Assembly: GCA_947503145.1 (NCBI GenBank)
Contig: CANNCP010000017.1
Span: 1-38,660, forward strand
Direction of reading: 5' to 3'
DNA length: 38,660 bases
Source: an uncultured Roseovarius sp.
Lineage (GTDB): Bacteria > Pseudomonadota > Alphaproteobacteria > Rhodobacterales > Rhodobacteraceae
The translations under genes were made by a program, and so were the position numbers. Every line of letters begins with the position of its first letter. Position 1 is the first letter of the stretch. The notes under the pieces are model-generated. The model saw only the letters and a program-made list of their open reading frames with translations, ran no database searches and was not told where the DNA came from. Of the stretch, positions 8,302-17,767 are shown piece by piece.

Positions 8302-8670
8302 TTGGCACGTATTGCCGGCGTTAACATCCCGACGCATAAGCGCGTCCCGATCGCCCTCACCTATATCACCGGAATTGGCCCCTCGACCGCCAAGTCCATC
8401 TGCGACGCCGTCAATATTGACCAGTCGCGCCGCGTCAATGAGCTCAGCGATGCCGAAGTACTGGCCGTGCGCGAGCATATCGATGCGAACCTGACCGTTG
8501 AAGGCGACCTGCGCCGCGAGACGCAGATGAACATCAAGCGCCTGATGGACCTTGGCTGCTATCGTGGTCTGCGTCATCGTCGCAACCTGCCGGTGCGTGG
8601 TCAGCGGACCCACACCAACGCCCGTACCCGCAAAGGCCCCGCACGGGCCATTGCCGGCAAGAAGAAATAA
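8302..8670 (+). CDS. rpsM: 30S ribosomal protein S13
   Basis: Small-subunit protein S13, 122 residues, contacting the P-site tRNA and the head of the 30S subunit. The start is a TTG codon at 8302: S13 proteins begin (M)ARIAGVNIP, and here the codon before Ala-Arg-Ile is TTG with AAAGGA at 8288-8293 eight bases ahead. The open frame back to 8251 adds 17 residues that do not fit the family. The C-terminal [20 protein letters not shown] and the basic tail ending in KKK are typical. First gene of the rpsM-rpsK-rpoA-rplQ run. Confidence 0.97.
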   Translation: MARIAGVNIPTHKRVPIALTYITGIGPSTAKSICDAVNIDQSRRVNELSDAEVLAVREHIDANLTVEGDLRRETQMNIKRLMDLGCYRGLRHRRNLPVRGQRTHTNARTRKGPARAIAGKKK

Positions 8671-8685
8671 GGGAGGGCAGCAGAT

Positions 8686-9075
8686 ATGGCACGCGATACC
8701 CGCCGCACGAAGAAAAAGGTTTCCAAGAACATCGCCACCGGCGTTGCGCATGTGAACTCTTCGTTCAACAACACCAAGATCCTGATCTCCGACGTTCAGG
8801 GCAACGCGATCGCATGGTCCTCGGCCGGCACTTGTGGCTTCAAGGGCTCGCGGAAATCCACGCCCTACGCCGCTCAGATGGCTGCCGAAGACGTGGGCAA
8901 GAAAGCTCAGGAACATGGTATGCGCAGTCTGGAAGTCGAAGTGCAGGGCCCCGGCTCTGGTCGTGAAAGCGCATTGCGCGCTCTGGCGGCTGTCGGCTTC
9001 AACATCACTTCGATCCGTGATGTGACGCCAATGGCCCATAATGGTTGCCGCCCGCCGAAACGTCGTCGGGTCTGA
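8686..9075 (+). CDS. rpsK: 30S ribosomal protein S11
   Basis: Small-subunit protein S11 of the 30S platform, 129 residues. Recognisable segments are [18 protein letters not shown] (about residues 21-38), [18 protein letters not shown], and the C-terminal [18 protein letters not shown]. The start follows GGGAGG. Fifteen bases separate it from rpsM, so it is in the same transcript. A 224-bp gap then precedes rpoA. Confidence 0.98.
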   Translation: MARDTRRTKKKVSKNIATGVAHVNSSFNNTKILISDVQGNAIAWSSAGTCGFKGSRKSTPYAAQMAAEDVGKKAQEHGMRSLEVEVQGPGSGRESALRALAAVGFNITSIRDVTPMAHNGCRPPKRRRV

Positions 9076-9093
9076 TCCACGTATTTACCGGTT

Positions 9094-9118
9094 GGGGCCG
9101 CGTGTTTTGCACGGCCCC
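9094..9118 (+). other. Stem-loop between rpsK and rpoA
   Basis: GGGGCCG (9094-9100) pairs with CGGCCCC (9112-9118) around an 11-base loop that can close further with TG/CA. The bases that follow (ATTCCGTCATTTT) are only partly T-rich, so it is a weak terminator or attenuator. The rest of the 9119-9299 gap shows no clear promoter or gene. Confidence 0.5.
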
Positions 9119-9299
9119 ATTCCGTCATTTTAGGCGTTTCGGCAAATAACCGAGACATGGCTGGGACGAGACGCTGAACGAGAAATCAGCGTTTTACGCG
9201 TTTCACGAAAGACTGTTTCACAGGTTTTCGCAGAGCGCTTTTGAAACCTCGGGCGCCTTGGCCTTCGGACATGAGGACTGGGCAGGAATGGAGGGACAC

Positions 9300-10316
9300 A
9301 TGATCCACAAAAACTGGGCTGAATTGATCAAGCCGACACAGCTGGACGTCAAGCCGGGCAATGACCCGCTGCGTCAGGCGACTGTCGTCGCCGAACCGCT
9401 GGAACGCGGCTTTGGCCTCACTTTGGGCAACGCGCTGCGCCGCGTGCTGATATCGTCGCTACAGGGCGCGGCGATCACATCCATTCAGATCGACAACGTG
9501 CTGCATGAATTCTCGTCGGTGACGGGCGTGCGCGAAGATGTCACAGACATGGTGCTGAACCTCAAGGGCGTCGCGCTGCGCATGGAAGTCGAAGGGCCGA
9601 AGCGCCTGTCGATTTCCGTCAAAGGTCCGGGTGTCGTCACTGCCGGTGATATTTCGGACAGTGCCGGGATCGAGGTCCTGAACCGCGATCACGTGATCTG
9701 CCACCTTGACGACGGCGCCGACCTCTTCATGGAGCTGACCGTCAACACCGGCAACGGCTACGTCGCCGCGGAGAAGAACAAGCCAGAGGATGCGCCGATC
9801 GGCATGATTCCGATCGACGCGGTCTTTAGCCCCGTGCGCCGTGTCAGCTATGATGTGCAGCCGACCCGCGAGGGCCAGGTTCTGGACTATGACAAGCTGA
9901 CGATGAAAATCGACACCGACGGTTCGATCACGCCGGATGATGCGGTGGCCTATGCCGCGCGCATCCTGCAGGATCAGCTGAGCATCTTTGTCAACTTCGA
10001 AGAGCCCGAAAGCGCAGGCCGTCAGGACGAGGATGACGGGCTGGAGTTCAACCCGCTCCTGCTCAAGAAAGTGGACGAGCTGGAACTCAGCGTTCGCTCG
10101 GCCAACTGCCTGAAGAACGACAACATCGTCTATATCGGCGATCTCATCCAGAAGACCGAGGCAGAGATGTTGCGCACGCCGAACTTCGGCCGCAAGTCGC
10201 TGAACGAGATCAAGGAAGTGTTGTCGGGCATGGGGCTGCACCTTGGCATGGATGTCGAGGACTGGCCGCCAGACAACATCGAAGACCTGGCCAAGAAGTT
10301 CGAAGACCAGTTCTGA
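9300..10316 (+). CDS. rpoA: RNA polymerase alpha subunit
   Basis: Alpha subunit of RNA polymerase, 338 residues, assembling the enzyme core and contacting activators and upstream promoter DNA. The N-terminal domain contains [20 protein letters not shown] (about residues 38-57). The C-terminal domain spans roughly residues 250-325 with [15 protein letters not shown] and [18 protein letters not shown], the DNA-binding helix-hairpin-helix unit. Start at the ATG at 9300 with GGAGGG at 9290-9295; an open frame back to 9258 adds 14 non-family residues. Length is standard for alphaproteobacteria. Confidence 0.98.
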   Translation: MIHKNWAELIKPTQLDVKPGNDPLRQATVVAEPLERGFGLTLGNALRRVLISSLQGAAITSIQIDNVLHEFSSVTGVREDVTDMVLNLKGVALRMEVEGPKRLSISVKGPGVVTAGDISDSAGIEVLNRDHVICHLDDGADLFMELTVNTGNGYVAAEKNKPEDAPIGMIPIDAVFSPVRRVSYDVQPTREGQVLDYDKLTMKIDTDGSITPDDAVAYAARILQDQLSIFVNFEEPESAGRQDEDDGLEFNPLLLKKVDELELSVRSANCLKNDNIVYIGDLIQKTEAEMLRTPNFGRKSLNEIKEVLSGMGLHLGMDVEDWPPDNIEDLAKKFEDQF

Positions 10317-10458
10317 AGATCGGTGACGTGCCCCTACCTTGCGCAGCATGTGCAGGGTAGGGGGCACGACCCACCACACCGGGCATCTGCCCCAAGGAGA
10401 GTGGCCTGACACGCATCACGCCGCCGGACAAAGCAAAACATAGTTACGGAGAAAGAAA

Positions 10459-10881
10459 ATGCGTCACGCACGAGGATACCGCCGCCTGAACCGGACCCAT
10501 GAGCACCGCAAGGCGCTGTGGGCGAACATGGCTGGCTCGCTGATCGAACACGAACAGATCAAGACGACACTGCCCAAGGCCAAGGAACTGCGCCGGATCA
10601 TCGAAAAGATGATCACGCTGGGCAAGCGCGGCGACCTGCACGCACGCCGTCAGGCCGCAAGCCAACTGAAACAGGATCAATATGTGGCCAAGCTCTTTGA
10701 CGTGCTCGGCCCCCGCTACAAAGAGCGCAACGGCGGCTACGTTCGGGTGCTCAAGGCGGGATTCCGCTATGGTGACATGGCACCGATGGCAATCATCGAG
10801 TTCGTCGATCGCGACGTTGATGCCAAAGGCGCCGGTGATCGCGCCCGTGTGGCCGCTGAGGCGGCAGCCGACGAGGAATAG
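10459..10881 (+). CDS. rplQ: 50S ribosomal protein L17
   Basis: Large-subunit protein L17, 140 residues. The N-terminus [20 protein letters not shown] and the following [21 protein letters not shown] are diagnostic, as is [20 protein letters not shown] in the C-terminal half. The final 20 residues form an alanine-rich acidic tail. The start has GGAGA upstream. It is the last gene of the alpha operon and is followed by a strong terminator. Confidence 0.98.
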   Translation: MRHARGYRRLNRTHEHRKALWANMAGSLIEHEQIKTTLPKAKELRRIIEKMITLGKRGDLHARRQAASQLKQDQYVAKLFDVLGPRYKERNGGYVRVLKAGFRYGDMAPMAIIEFVDRDVDAKGAGDRARVAAEAAADEE

Positions 10882-10906
10882 GCGCCACACGACAAGTTTG
10901 AAACAG

Positions 10907-10943
10907 AACCGCCGCCGGATTGCTCCGGCGGCGGTTTTCATTT
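10907..10943 (+). terminator. Intrinsic terminator after rplQ
   Basis: CCGCCGCCGG (10909-10918) and CCGGCGGCGG (10925-10934) form a perfect 10-bp GC stem with a 6-base loop, followed by TTTTCATTT. Two As ahead of the stem extend the pairing. This is a classic Rho-independent terminator closing the ribosomal run. Confidence 0.9.
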
Positions 10944-11089
10944 GTGGGGCCTTTTGCAGGGGTATGGACCTTTGCCATCTTGCGCGTCACGGGGGAAACG
11001 CAAACGCGGCAGAGCCGGGTGGCGGTTGCAATCGGTGCCGCCGGGGCGCATATCCGATTGACGGAACACCAGAGAACCAGAGGGAAATG

Positions 11090-12469
11090 ATGCTTCGGAT
11101 CCTCGTTATCTTGATCCTCGCCCTTGCCATGCCCGTTGCGGCGGACACACGCGTGCCTGCCAGCCAGGCCGAGGTTCAACTCAGCTTTGTGCCCGTCGTC
11201 AAGGCGGCAGCCCCGGCGGTGGTGAACATCTACGCCCGCCGTGTGATCGAGCGGACCCACAGCCCATTTGCGGATGATCCGTTCTTTGGCCAGCTCTTTC
11301 GCAATTTCGAGGGGCGTGGGCCACGGGTGGAAAACTCGCTCGGGTCCGGTGTCATCCTCAGTGCGAGCGGTATCGTGGTGTCGAATTATCACGTGGTCGG
11401 GCAGGCGACGGATATCCGCGTCGTGCTGAACGATCGGCGCGAATTCTCGGCCCGCGTATTGATGGGCGACGAGGAAAGCGATCTGGCCATCCTGCAACTG
11501 GAGGACGCGCCGGACATGCCCGCACTGCCCCTGCGCGACAGTGAAACGGTCGAGGTGGGCGAATTGGTGCTGGCCATCGGCAACCCGTTCGGCGTGGGCC
11601 AGACGGTCAGCAGCGGGATCGTATCGGGGCTGGCGCGCTCCGGTCTGGCCACGGGCAATGTGCGCGGCTATTTCATTCAGACCGATGCACCGATCAATCC
11701 GGGCAATTCAGGTGGCGCGCTGGTCGACATAGAGGGGCGGCTGATCGGCATCAATACCGCGATCCTCAGCCGTTCGGGCGGCTCGAACGGGATCGGGTTC
11801 GCCATCCCGTCGGCACTGGTGAAACAATTCGTGGCGCAGGCCGAAGCGGGCAACACCCGGTTCGAGCGCCCCTGGGCAGGGCTGACCGGCCAGCCCGTGA
11901 CCGCCGACATGGCCGAGGGTCTGGGATTGCCACGCCCGGGCGGGATCATCATTTCGGATATTCATCCCGCCAGCCCGTTCATGGCCTATGGCTTTGCTCC
12001 GGGTGATGTCATTCTGGCGGTCGGCGGCGAAGAGGTGAACAGCCCCGCCGAAATGATCTACCGGATGTCTGTCGCCGGGCTGGGTACCAGCGTACAGGTC
12101 GCCGCGCGCGTCGGAGGCAAGGCGCGGGCATTCGACATGACACTGATCGCCGCGCCCGAAACCCCACCGCGCGCGGTACTGGAGACCAGCGCACGCGCCG
12201 CTGTGCCGGGCATGAAGCTGAGCAATATCAATCCCGGTGTTCTGGCCGAATATGACCTGCCACTATCGGCGACAGGCGTGCTGATCGAGCGGCCGGGCAC
12301 CGTGGGGCTGCGCGCGGGGCTGCGGCAGGGCGATCTGCTGTTGTCGGTCAACGGCATGCAGATCACCGATGTCGCAAGCGCGAATGCAGCACTTGAGGCG
12401 GCGCGACGTCTCCTCACGCTGGAGGTCCAGCGCGGCGGGCGACGGATGATGTTGCGGTTCCGGCTCTGA
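11090..12469 (+). CDS. Periplasmic trypsin-like serine protease, Do (DegP/DegQ) family
   Basis: An exported quality-control protease of 459 residues. A Sec signal peptide covers about residues 1-18 and ends MPVAA. The trypsin-like domain carries the catalytic triad: His101 (SNYHVV), Asp131 (ESDLAIL) and Ser207 (PGNSGGAL). Two PDZ domains follow, about residues 245-340 (GGIIISDIHPASPF) and 365-459 (GVLIERPGTVGLRAGLRQGD). I chose the second of two adjacent ATGs because it is better spaced from GAGGGA (11080-11085); the first adds one Met. The stop overlaps the rarA start (TGATG). The family (DegP, DegQ or DegS-like) cannot be split further; two PDZ domains argue against DegS. Confidence 0.93.
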   Translation: MLRILVILILALAMPVAADTRVPASQAEVQLSFVPVVKAAAPAVVNIYARRVIERTHSPFADDPFFGQLFRNFEGRGPRVENSLGSGVILSASGIVVSNYHVVGQATDIRVVLNDRREFSARVLMGDEESDLAILQLEDAPDMPALPLRDSETVEVGELVLAIGNPFGVGQTVSSGIVSGLARSGLATGNVRGYFIQTDAPINPGNSGGALVDIEGRLIGINTAILSRSGGSNGIGFAIPSALVKQFVAQAEAGNTRFERPWAGLTGQPVTADMAEGLGLPRPGGIIISDIHPASPFMAYGFAPGDVILAVGGEEVNSPAEMIYRMSVAGLGTSVQVAARVGGKARAFDMTLIAAPETPPRAVLETSARAAVPGMKLSNINPGVLAEYDLPLSATGVLIERPGTVGLRAGLRQGDLLLSVNGMQITDVASANAALEAARRLLTLEVQRGGRRMMLRFRL

Positions 12470-13788
12470 TGGCGGCGGATCTGTTCGATAGCGGCGCAGA
12501 TGCGCCTGTGCCCGTGGGCCGGGATACGCCGCGCCCGCTGGCAGACCGGTTGCGCCCGCAATCCCTGGGTGAGGTGATCGGACAAGCTCAGGTTCTGGGC
12601 CCCGAGGCGCCGCTGGGTGTGATGCTGGCGTCCGGCAGCCTCGGCTCGCTGATTTTCTGGGGACCGCCGGGCGTCGGCAAGACCACCATCGCGCGGCTTC
12701 TGGCGGATGAGACGGACCTGCACTTCATCCAGATCAGCGCGATCTTTTCCGGTGTGCCGGAGCTGAAAAAGGTGTTCGAGGCGGCCAAGCACCGGCGCGC
12801 GAACGGGCAGGGAACGCTGCTGTTCGTGGACGAGATCCACCGCTTCAACAAGGCGCAGCAGGACGGGTTCCTGCCGTATATGGAGGATGGGACCATCCTG
12901 CTGGTGGGGGCCACCACCGAGAACCCCAGCTTCGAGTTGAACGCGGCATTGCTCAGCCGGAGCCAGGTTCTGGTGCTGACGCGGCTTGATCTGGGCGATC
13001 TGGAGCGGTTGGCGCAACGCGCCGAAAAGGACCTGGGCCGCGCCCTGCCGCTGGACGGTACGGCACGCGAGGCGCTGCTGGAGATGGCCGACGGGGACGG
13101 GCGCGCGCTGCTCAATCTGATCGAGCAGGTGGCGGTGTGGAAAGTGGAGGGCAAGCTGAACGCGCAGACGCTGAGCACGCGGCTGATGCGGCGGGCGGCG
13201 AAATACGACAAATCCGGCGACGAGCATTATAACCTGATCTCGGCATTGCATAAATCGGTGCGCGGCTCTGATCCCGATGCGGCGCTTTACTGGCTGGCGC
13301 GGATGCTGACCGGGGGCGAGGATCCGCGATATCTGGCACGGCGGATCACCCGTATGGCGATCGAGGATATCGGTCTGGCCGACACCCATGCGCATCGTGT
13401 CTGCCTTGATGCGTGGGAAACCTACGAGCGGCTGGGCAGCCCCGAAGGCGAGTTGGCGCTGGGGCAGGCGGTGATCTATCTCGCGCTCGCGCCCAAGTCG
13501 AACGCCGGGTATGCCGCGTTCAAGGCGGCGTTGCGCGAAGCAAAGAAGACCGGTTCCGAGCCACCGCCGAAACACATTCTGAACGCCCCGACAAAGCTGA
13601 TGAAGGACGAAGGTTACGGCGCGGGTTATGCCTATGACCACGACGCAGAAGATGGATTTTCAGGGCAGAACTACTTTCCTGACGGGATGAAACGCCCCGT
13701 CCTTTATCAGCCGGTCGAGCGAGGGTTCGAGCGCGAGCTGAAGAAGCGGGGCGATTATTTTGCAAAGCTCCGGTTGCGTCGCGACTGA
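12469..13788 (+). CDS. rarA: Replication-associated recombination protein A, AAA+ ATPase
   Basis: The RarA/MgsA family acts at stalled replication forks and is related to clamp loaders and to eukaryotic WRNIP1. The 439-residue protein has Walker A GPPGVGKTT (about residues 65-73, Lys71), Walker B LLFVDEIHRFNK (117-128), the sensor region GATTENPSFELN, and the C-terminal MgsA domain with SALHKSVRGSDPDAALYWLARM and a conserved YLPDGM-like segment (NYFPDGM). It overlaps the protease stop, so the two are co-translated, a pairing I recall in related genomes. A stem-loop follows five bases after the stop. Confidence 0.95.
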   Translation: MAADLFDSGADAPVPVGRDTPRPLADRLRPQSLGEVIGQAQVLGPEAPLGVMLASGSLGSLIFWGPPGVGKTTIARLLADETDLHFIQISAIFSGVPELKKVFEAAKHRRANGQGTLLFVDEIHRFNKAQQDGFLPYMEDGTILLVGATTENPSFELNAALLSRSQVLVLTRLDLGDLERLAQRAEKDLGRALPLDGTAREALLEMADGDGRALLNLIEQVAVWKVEGKLNAQTLSTRLMRRAAKYDKSGDEHYNLISALHKSVRGSDPDAALYWLARMLTGGEDPRYLARRITRMAIEDIGLADTHAHRVCLDAWETYERLGSPEGELALGQAVIYLALAPKSNAGYAAFKAALREAKKTGSEPPPKHILNAPTKLMKDEGYGAGYAYDHDAEDGFSGQNYFPDGMKRPVLYQPVERGFERELKKRGDYFAKLRLRRD

Positions 13789-13792
13789 GGCT

Positions 13793-13814
13793 GCCGCCCC
13801 TCTGAGGGGGCGGC
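13793..13814 (+). terminator. Probable terminator after rarA
   Basis: GCCGCCCC (13793-13800) pairs perfectly with GGGGCGGC (13807-13814) around a 6-base loop. There is no downstream T-run, so termination may be partial or factor-assisted. Confidence 0.55.
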
Positions 13815-14093
13815 GAGCAAAGCTGTTCTACCGTCTGGGGAGCGGGCAAGATTCCCGGAGGTTGGCGCAAGAACCTATCCGAGATGGCGGTTAACGAATT
13901 GATTTTTATTGATAAAATTTAAAATAGCCGGGGAGGGGCTGGAAGGTTAAGGTATTTCATGCTTTCATAAGGGCATCTGATCGGCACTTGCGGCAAAGCT
14001 CCTGGGGAGCAACGACGGCGCTTTCTTGCAGGGACGGTTCAGAAAGAGTGGCCTTTGCGACAGGTTACAACTCTGGTTTTTTAGGGAGACAGC
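13815..14093 (+). promoter_or_regulatory. Upstream region of the ABC importer
   Basis: No gene is visible here. An AT-rich patch at 13897-13925 contains TTGATT (13899-13904) and TAAAAT (13920-13925), a possible promoter with a short 15-base spacer. The leader that follows can fold: GCTCC (13998-14002) pairs with GGAGC (14006-14010), and a CTTTCT/AGAAAG pair lies a little further on. AGGGAGA precedes the ATG at 14094. The promoter is a weak call. Confidence 0.35.
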
Positions 14094-15704
14094 ATGACCA
14101 AGATCAAAAATCAAAAGATGATAGACCGACTAGCCGATGCCGCCCGGACGGGCAGTATTTCACGTCGTTCTTTCATGCATTATTCCGCTGCGGCAGGTGT
14201 GACTGCGTCGGCGGCGACCGGGCTGTGGACCAGTTCCGCCAACGCGGCTCCGCAACGGGGGGGCACGTTCCGCTTTGGCGTTCATGATGGCAACTCTGCC
14301 GATTCTCACGATCCGGGCACCTATGTCAGCCGTCAGCAGATTTACCTTGCGCACCAGTACCGCAGCTATCTGACGATGATCAATCCCGATGGCACGCTCG
14401 GTTCTGACCTCGCGACCAGCTGGGAGGCCAATGCCGACGCGTCGGTATGGACCTTTGAGATCAACCCCGAGGCGTCGTTCCATAGCGGCAAGCCGGTGAC
14501 ATCTCAGGATGTGAAGGATTCACTGAATTTCCACCGCGGTGACAAGTCGACCTCGGCGGCCAAGGCGCTTTTGACTGCCGTCACGGACATCCAGACCGAT
14601 GGTGACCATACGATCGTGATCTCGCTCACGCAGGGGATCGCCGATGTTCCGTGGCTGATGACCGACTATCACTTTGCTGTCTGCCCGTCGGATGGCGAGG
14701 GCGGGATCGACTGGCGATCAGGTGACGGCTCCGGCCCTTACAAGATCGACTCCGGCGAATGGGGCACGCAATGGGAACTCAGCCGTCACGAGGGCTGGCA
14801 CCTTGAGGGCGCCTATTTTGACAAGCTTTTCATGATCGTGCTGAACGATCCGAACGCACGCCAGACGGCGCTCGTCACAGGCGGGGTCGATGCAATCTCG
14901 CTGGTCGATCTCAAGACCAAGGCGCTGCTTGAGCGCGACCCGAACATCGAGCTTGAGAGTGTGCCGTCGGCCGCCGCCATCACGATGCCAATGTTTTGTG
15001 ATACGGCTCCTTTCAATGACGTGAATGTGCGCAACGCGCTCAAGCTGGCGATGGATCGCGACGAGATCATCGAGAAGATCGCGTTCGGCGAGGCAACAAA
15101 AGGCAATGATTTCCACCATTCGCCTGCCATGCCGTACTGGCCCGAGGGCATCGAGCAGCGCGAATATGATCCGGACCAGGCCAAGTCGCTGCTGAAGAAG
15201 GCGGGTGTCGATAACCTGTCGGTCGACATCCACACGGCCGATTCGGTGTTCTCCGGTGCTGTTGATATGTGCGTGCTCTACTCTGAGCATGCCAAGAAGG
15301 CCGGCATCGACATCAATGTCGTGCGTGAGCCCAACGATGGCTTCTATTCGGATGTCTGGTTGAAGAAATCCTTTTCCTCCGTCAGTTGGGGTGCACGTCC
15401 GACACCGGACGTGATGTACAGCCTCGCCTACAAGTCGGACGCGGCCTGGAACGAGAGCCGCTGGCAGAACGAAGAGTTCAACAATCTGCTGCTCAAGGCC
15501 AAGGCCGAACTGGATGATGGGCTGCGCGCCGAGATGTATCGTGACATGGCGATCCTGGCACGGGACGACGGCGGCACGGTTATCCCGTTCTTCAATAACT
15601 TCGTCTATGCGCGCCGCAGCAATGTCATGCGCGGTGACAATCTGGCGGCCAGCTGGGAGCTGGACGGCGGACGCGCACCCAGCCGTTGGTGGTTCGCGAG
15701 CTGA
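14094..15704 (+). CDS. ABC importer substrate-binding protein, family 5 (first copy)
   Basis: Periplasmic solute-binding protein of the peptide/opine/nickel type (SBP_bac_5), 536 residues. A Tat signal with twin arginines is clear: SRRSF at residues 23-27, then a weakly hydrophobic stretch and a probable cleavage after SANA near residue 51. The mature part shows family hallmarks: LATSWEANADASVWTFEINP, FHSGKPVTSQDVKDSL, and DVNVRNALKLAMDRDEII. Tat export suggests it folds before export. It is followed by a close paralogue of identical length and then the permeases and ATPase. The substrate cannot be read from sequence; oligopeptide is the default for the family. Confidence 0.9.
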   Translation: MTKIKNQKMIDRLADAARTGSISRRSFMHYSAAAGVTASAATGLWTSSANAAPQRGGTFRFGVHDGNSADSHDPGTYVSRQQIYLAHQYRSYLTMINPDGTLGSDLATSWEANADASVWTFEINPEASFHSGKPVTSQDVKDSLNFHRGDKSTSAAKALLTAVTDIQTDGDHTIVISLTQGIADVPWLMTDYHFAVCPSDGEGGIDWRSGDGSGPYKIDSGEWGTQWELSRHEGWHLEGAYFDKLFMIVLNDPNARQTALVTGGVDAISLVDLKTKALLERDPNIELESVPSAAAITMPMFCDTAPFNDVNVRNALKLAMDRDEIIEKIAFGEATKGNDFHHSPAMPYWPEGIEQREYDPDQAKSLLKKAGVDNLSVDIHTADSVFSGAVDMCVLYSEHAKKAGIDINVVREPNDGFYSDVWLKKSFSSVSWGARPTPDVMYSLAYKSDAAWNESRWQNEEFNNLLLKAKAELDDGLRAEMYRDMAILARDDGGTVIPFFNNFVYARRSNVMRGDNLAASWELDGGRAPSRWWFAS

Positions 15705-15734
15705 CGCGCCATTGCGGACCAAATCAATGCGCAT

Positions 15735-15752
15735 CCGCCCCTTTGGGGGCGG
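15735..15752 (+). other. Stem-loop after the first binding-protein gene
   Basis: CCGCCCC (15735-15741) pairs with GGGGCGG (15746-15752) with a tight TTTG loop. No T-run follows. Stem-loops in this position often protect the upstream binding-protein mRNA and limit read-through. Confidence 0.55.
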
Positions 15753-15955
15753 GTGGGCCCGTCTTCAGCGGTGGAAAAAACTGTATTGGTTTACAAAAAG
15801 CTAGATGGGAGACACGATTCGTGTTTTGCTTCCATCATGTCGCATTCATGCTATCCGCGATCCGGTGCCAGATAGTTTTTTTGCAGAAGGAGACCTCCTC
15901 TTGGATGCAGTTCATTTGACGCAATAATCATAAAAACAACATTCAGGGAGATAAC

Positions 15956-17566
15956 ATGACCAAGGTTGAAAACCAGAAAATGATCGATCAATTGGCGGAA
16001 GCGGCCAGCAAAGGCAGCATCTCGCGTAGGTCGTTTATGAACTATTCCATGGCGGCAGGTATGACCGCGACCGCAGCCACCGGCCTGTGGACTACCAAGG
16101 CCCAGGCGGCGCCCAAGCGTGGCGGCACGTTCCGCATCGCGCAGTACGACGGGAACACCGGCGACAGCCACGATCCGGGCCTTTACGAATCGAACGCGGA
16201 AATTCTGCTGTCACATACGTTCCGCAGCTTTCTGACCATGATCAATACCGACGGCACGCTGGGCCCCGACGTGGCCTCTGAGTGGTCGGCGACGCCGGAC
16301 GCGTCGGAATGGACATTCAAGCTGAACCCCAGGGCAACCTTTCATTCGGGTGCCAAGGTGACGGCAGAAGACGTCGTTGCATCGATGAATTTCCACCGCG
16401 GTGAAGAGACTACCTCGACGGCGAAATCGCTGTTGACCAGCGTGGTCGACATCGTGGCCGACGACGAGCAGACCGTCACGTTCAAGATGGACGCCGGCAA
16501 TGCCGATCTGCCGTGGCTGATGACCGACTACCACCTCGTCATCCTGCCCCGCAATGCAGATGGCACCGCCAACTGGAAGAGCGGCGATGGCTGCGGTCCC
16601 TACCGTCTCGACAATTGGGAGCCGGGCGTCAGCGCGAGCCTTACGCGGTTCGATGACTGGCATGGCGAAGGCGCATATTTCGACGCGGTCGAAGTGGCCT
16701 TCATCAACGATCCCAACGCGCGTCAGACAGGGCTCGTGACCGGCGACATGGATGCCGCCAGTCTGCTGGAGAACAAGACGCTGTCGCTGCTGTCGCGGCA
16801 TCCGGATATCGAGGTGATGAACATCCCCTCGGCTCAGGCGATCACCATGCCGATGTTCTGCGACGTAGCACCTTTCGACAATGTCGACGTACGCAACGCG
16901 CTCAAGCTTTCGATCAACCGACAGGAGATGATCGACAAGATCACCTTTGGTGCCGCCACGATCGCTAATGATTTTCACCATTCGCCGGCGATGCCTTACT
17001 GGCCCAAGGACGTTGAGCAGATGCCGTATGATCCCGACAAGGCCAAGTCGCTGCTGAAGAAAGCCGGGGCAGAAGGCTTGTCCGTTACGTTGCGCACGGC
17101 CGACTCGATTGCCACCGGGGCAGTGGATGCTGCGGTGCTGTATTCCGAACACGCCAAAGCGGCGGGGATCGAGATCAAGGTCAACCGCGAGCCCAATGAC
17201 GGCTACTGGTCCGACGTATGGCTGAAAAAACCCTGGTGCATGGTCGCCTGGGGCGCGCGTCCGACGCCGGACGTGATGTACAGCCTCGCCTACAAGGACG
17301 ACGCGGCCTGGAATGAATCGCACTGGCAGAATGAGGCGTTCAACAAGTTGCTGCTTCAGGCCAAGTCCGAACTGGACGACGGTCTGCGTGCCGAGATGTA
17401 TCGTGACATGGCAATCCTGGCACGCGACGATGGCGGCACGGTTATCCCGTATTTCCCGAACTTCGTCTATGGCCGCCGCAAGAACGTCCGCACCACCGGC
17501 GAATACGCGGCCAGTTGGCAGTTGGACGGCTACCGGGCCGCCAGCCGCTGGTGGTTCGAAAGCTAA
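15956..17566 (+). CDS. ABC importer substrate-binding protein, family 5 (second copy)
   Basis: A tandem paralogue of the gene at 14094, also 536 residues with the same Tat signal position (SRRSF at 23-27) and the same C-terminal ending (SRWWF followed by two residues). By eye well over half the residues match, with long blocks shared such as DDGLRAEMYRDMAILARDDG. Differences concentrate in the middle of the mature protein, where the ligand pocket of this family lies, which suggests the two copies bind different solutes for the same transporter. CAGGGAGA precedes the ATG. The 251-bp gap ahead of it may hold its own promoter, but I could not define one. Confidence 0.9.
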   Translation: MTKVENQKMIDQLAEAASKGSISRRSFMNYSMAAGMTATAATGLWTTKAQAAPKRGGTFRIAQYDGNTGDSHDPGLYESNAEILLSHTFRSFLTMINTDGTLGPDVASEWSATPDASEWTFKLNPRATFHSGAKVTAEDVVASMNFHRGEETTSTAKSLLTSVVDIVADDEQTVTFKMDAGNADLPWLMTDYHLVILPRNADGTANWKSGDGCGPYRLDNWEPGVSASLTRFDDWHGEGAYFDAVEVAFINDPNARQTGLVTGDMDAASLLENKTLSLLSRHPDIEVMNIPSAQAITMPMFCDVAPFDNVDVRNALKLSINRQEMIDKITFGAATIANDFHHSPAMPYWPKDVEQMPYDPDKAKSLLKKAGAEGLSVTLRTADSIATGAVDAAVLYSEHAKAAGIEIKVNREPNDGYWSDVWLKKPWCMVAWGARPTPDVMYSLAYKDDAAWNESHWQNEAFNKLLLQAKSELDDGLRAEMYRDMAILARDDGGTVIPYFPNFVYGRRKNVRTTGEYAASWQLDGYRAASRWWFES

Positions 17567-17576
17567 GATACGAAAT

Positions 17577-17604
17577 GACCTGGCGCGCGAAAGCGCGCCA
17601 GGTC
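17577..17604 (+). other. Perfect 12-bp GAAA-capped stem-loop between binding protein and permease
   Basis: GACCTGGCGCGC (17577-17588) pairs fully with GCGCGCCAGGTC (17593-17604) around a GAAA tetraloop. It is not followed by Ts and lies ten bases after the binding-protein stop. This is the usual form of an mRNA-stabilising or attenuating element that keeps binding-protein levels above those of the permeases. Confidence 0.75.
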
Positions 17605-17767
17605 TCCACTGTTCTGGGGGCGCTTGTCGCCCAGTCAGGACCACGAGCAAGGCCTTGCAAGTACCGGGAACCATCCCGGCATCGAAGCACGGCATAAAAA
17701 ACTGTTAGGCTGAGCGTCTGAACCCCGGGGACCCCGGGTGCGCTGGCACCAACAGCAGGAGGGATAA

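Noticed and set aside
10682..11089. Long upstream extension of the Do-type protease frame
   Set aside because: It overlaps rplQ and the terminator, and would bury a clear signal peptide.
15916..15944. TTGACG at 15916 as a separate promoter for the second binding protein
   Set aside because: No acceptable -10 occurs at normal spacing.
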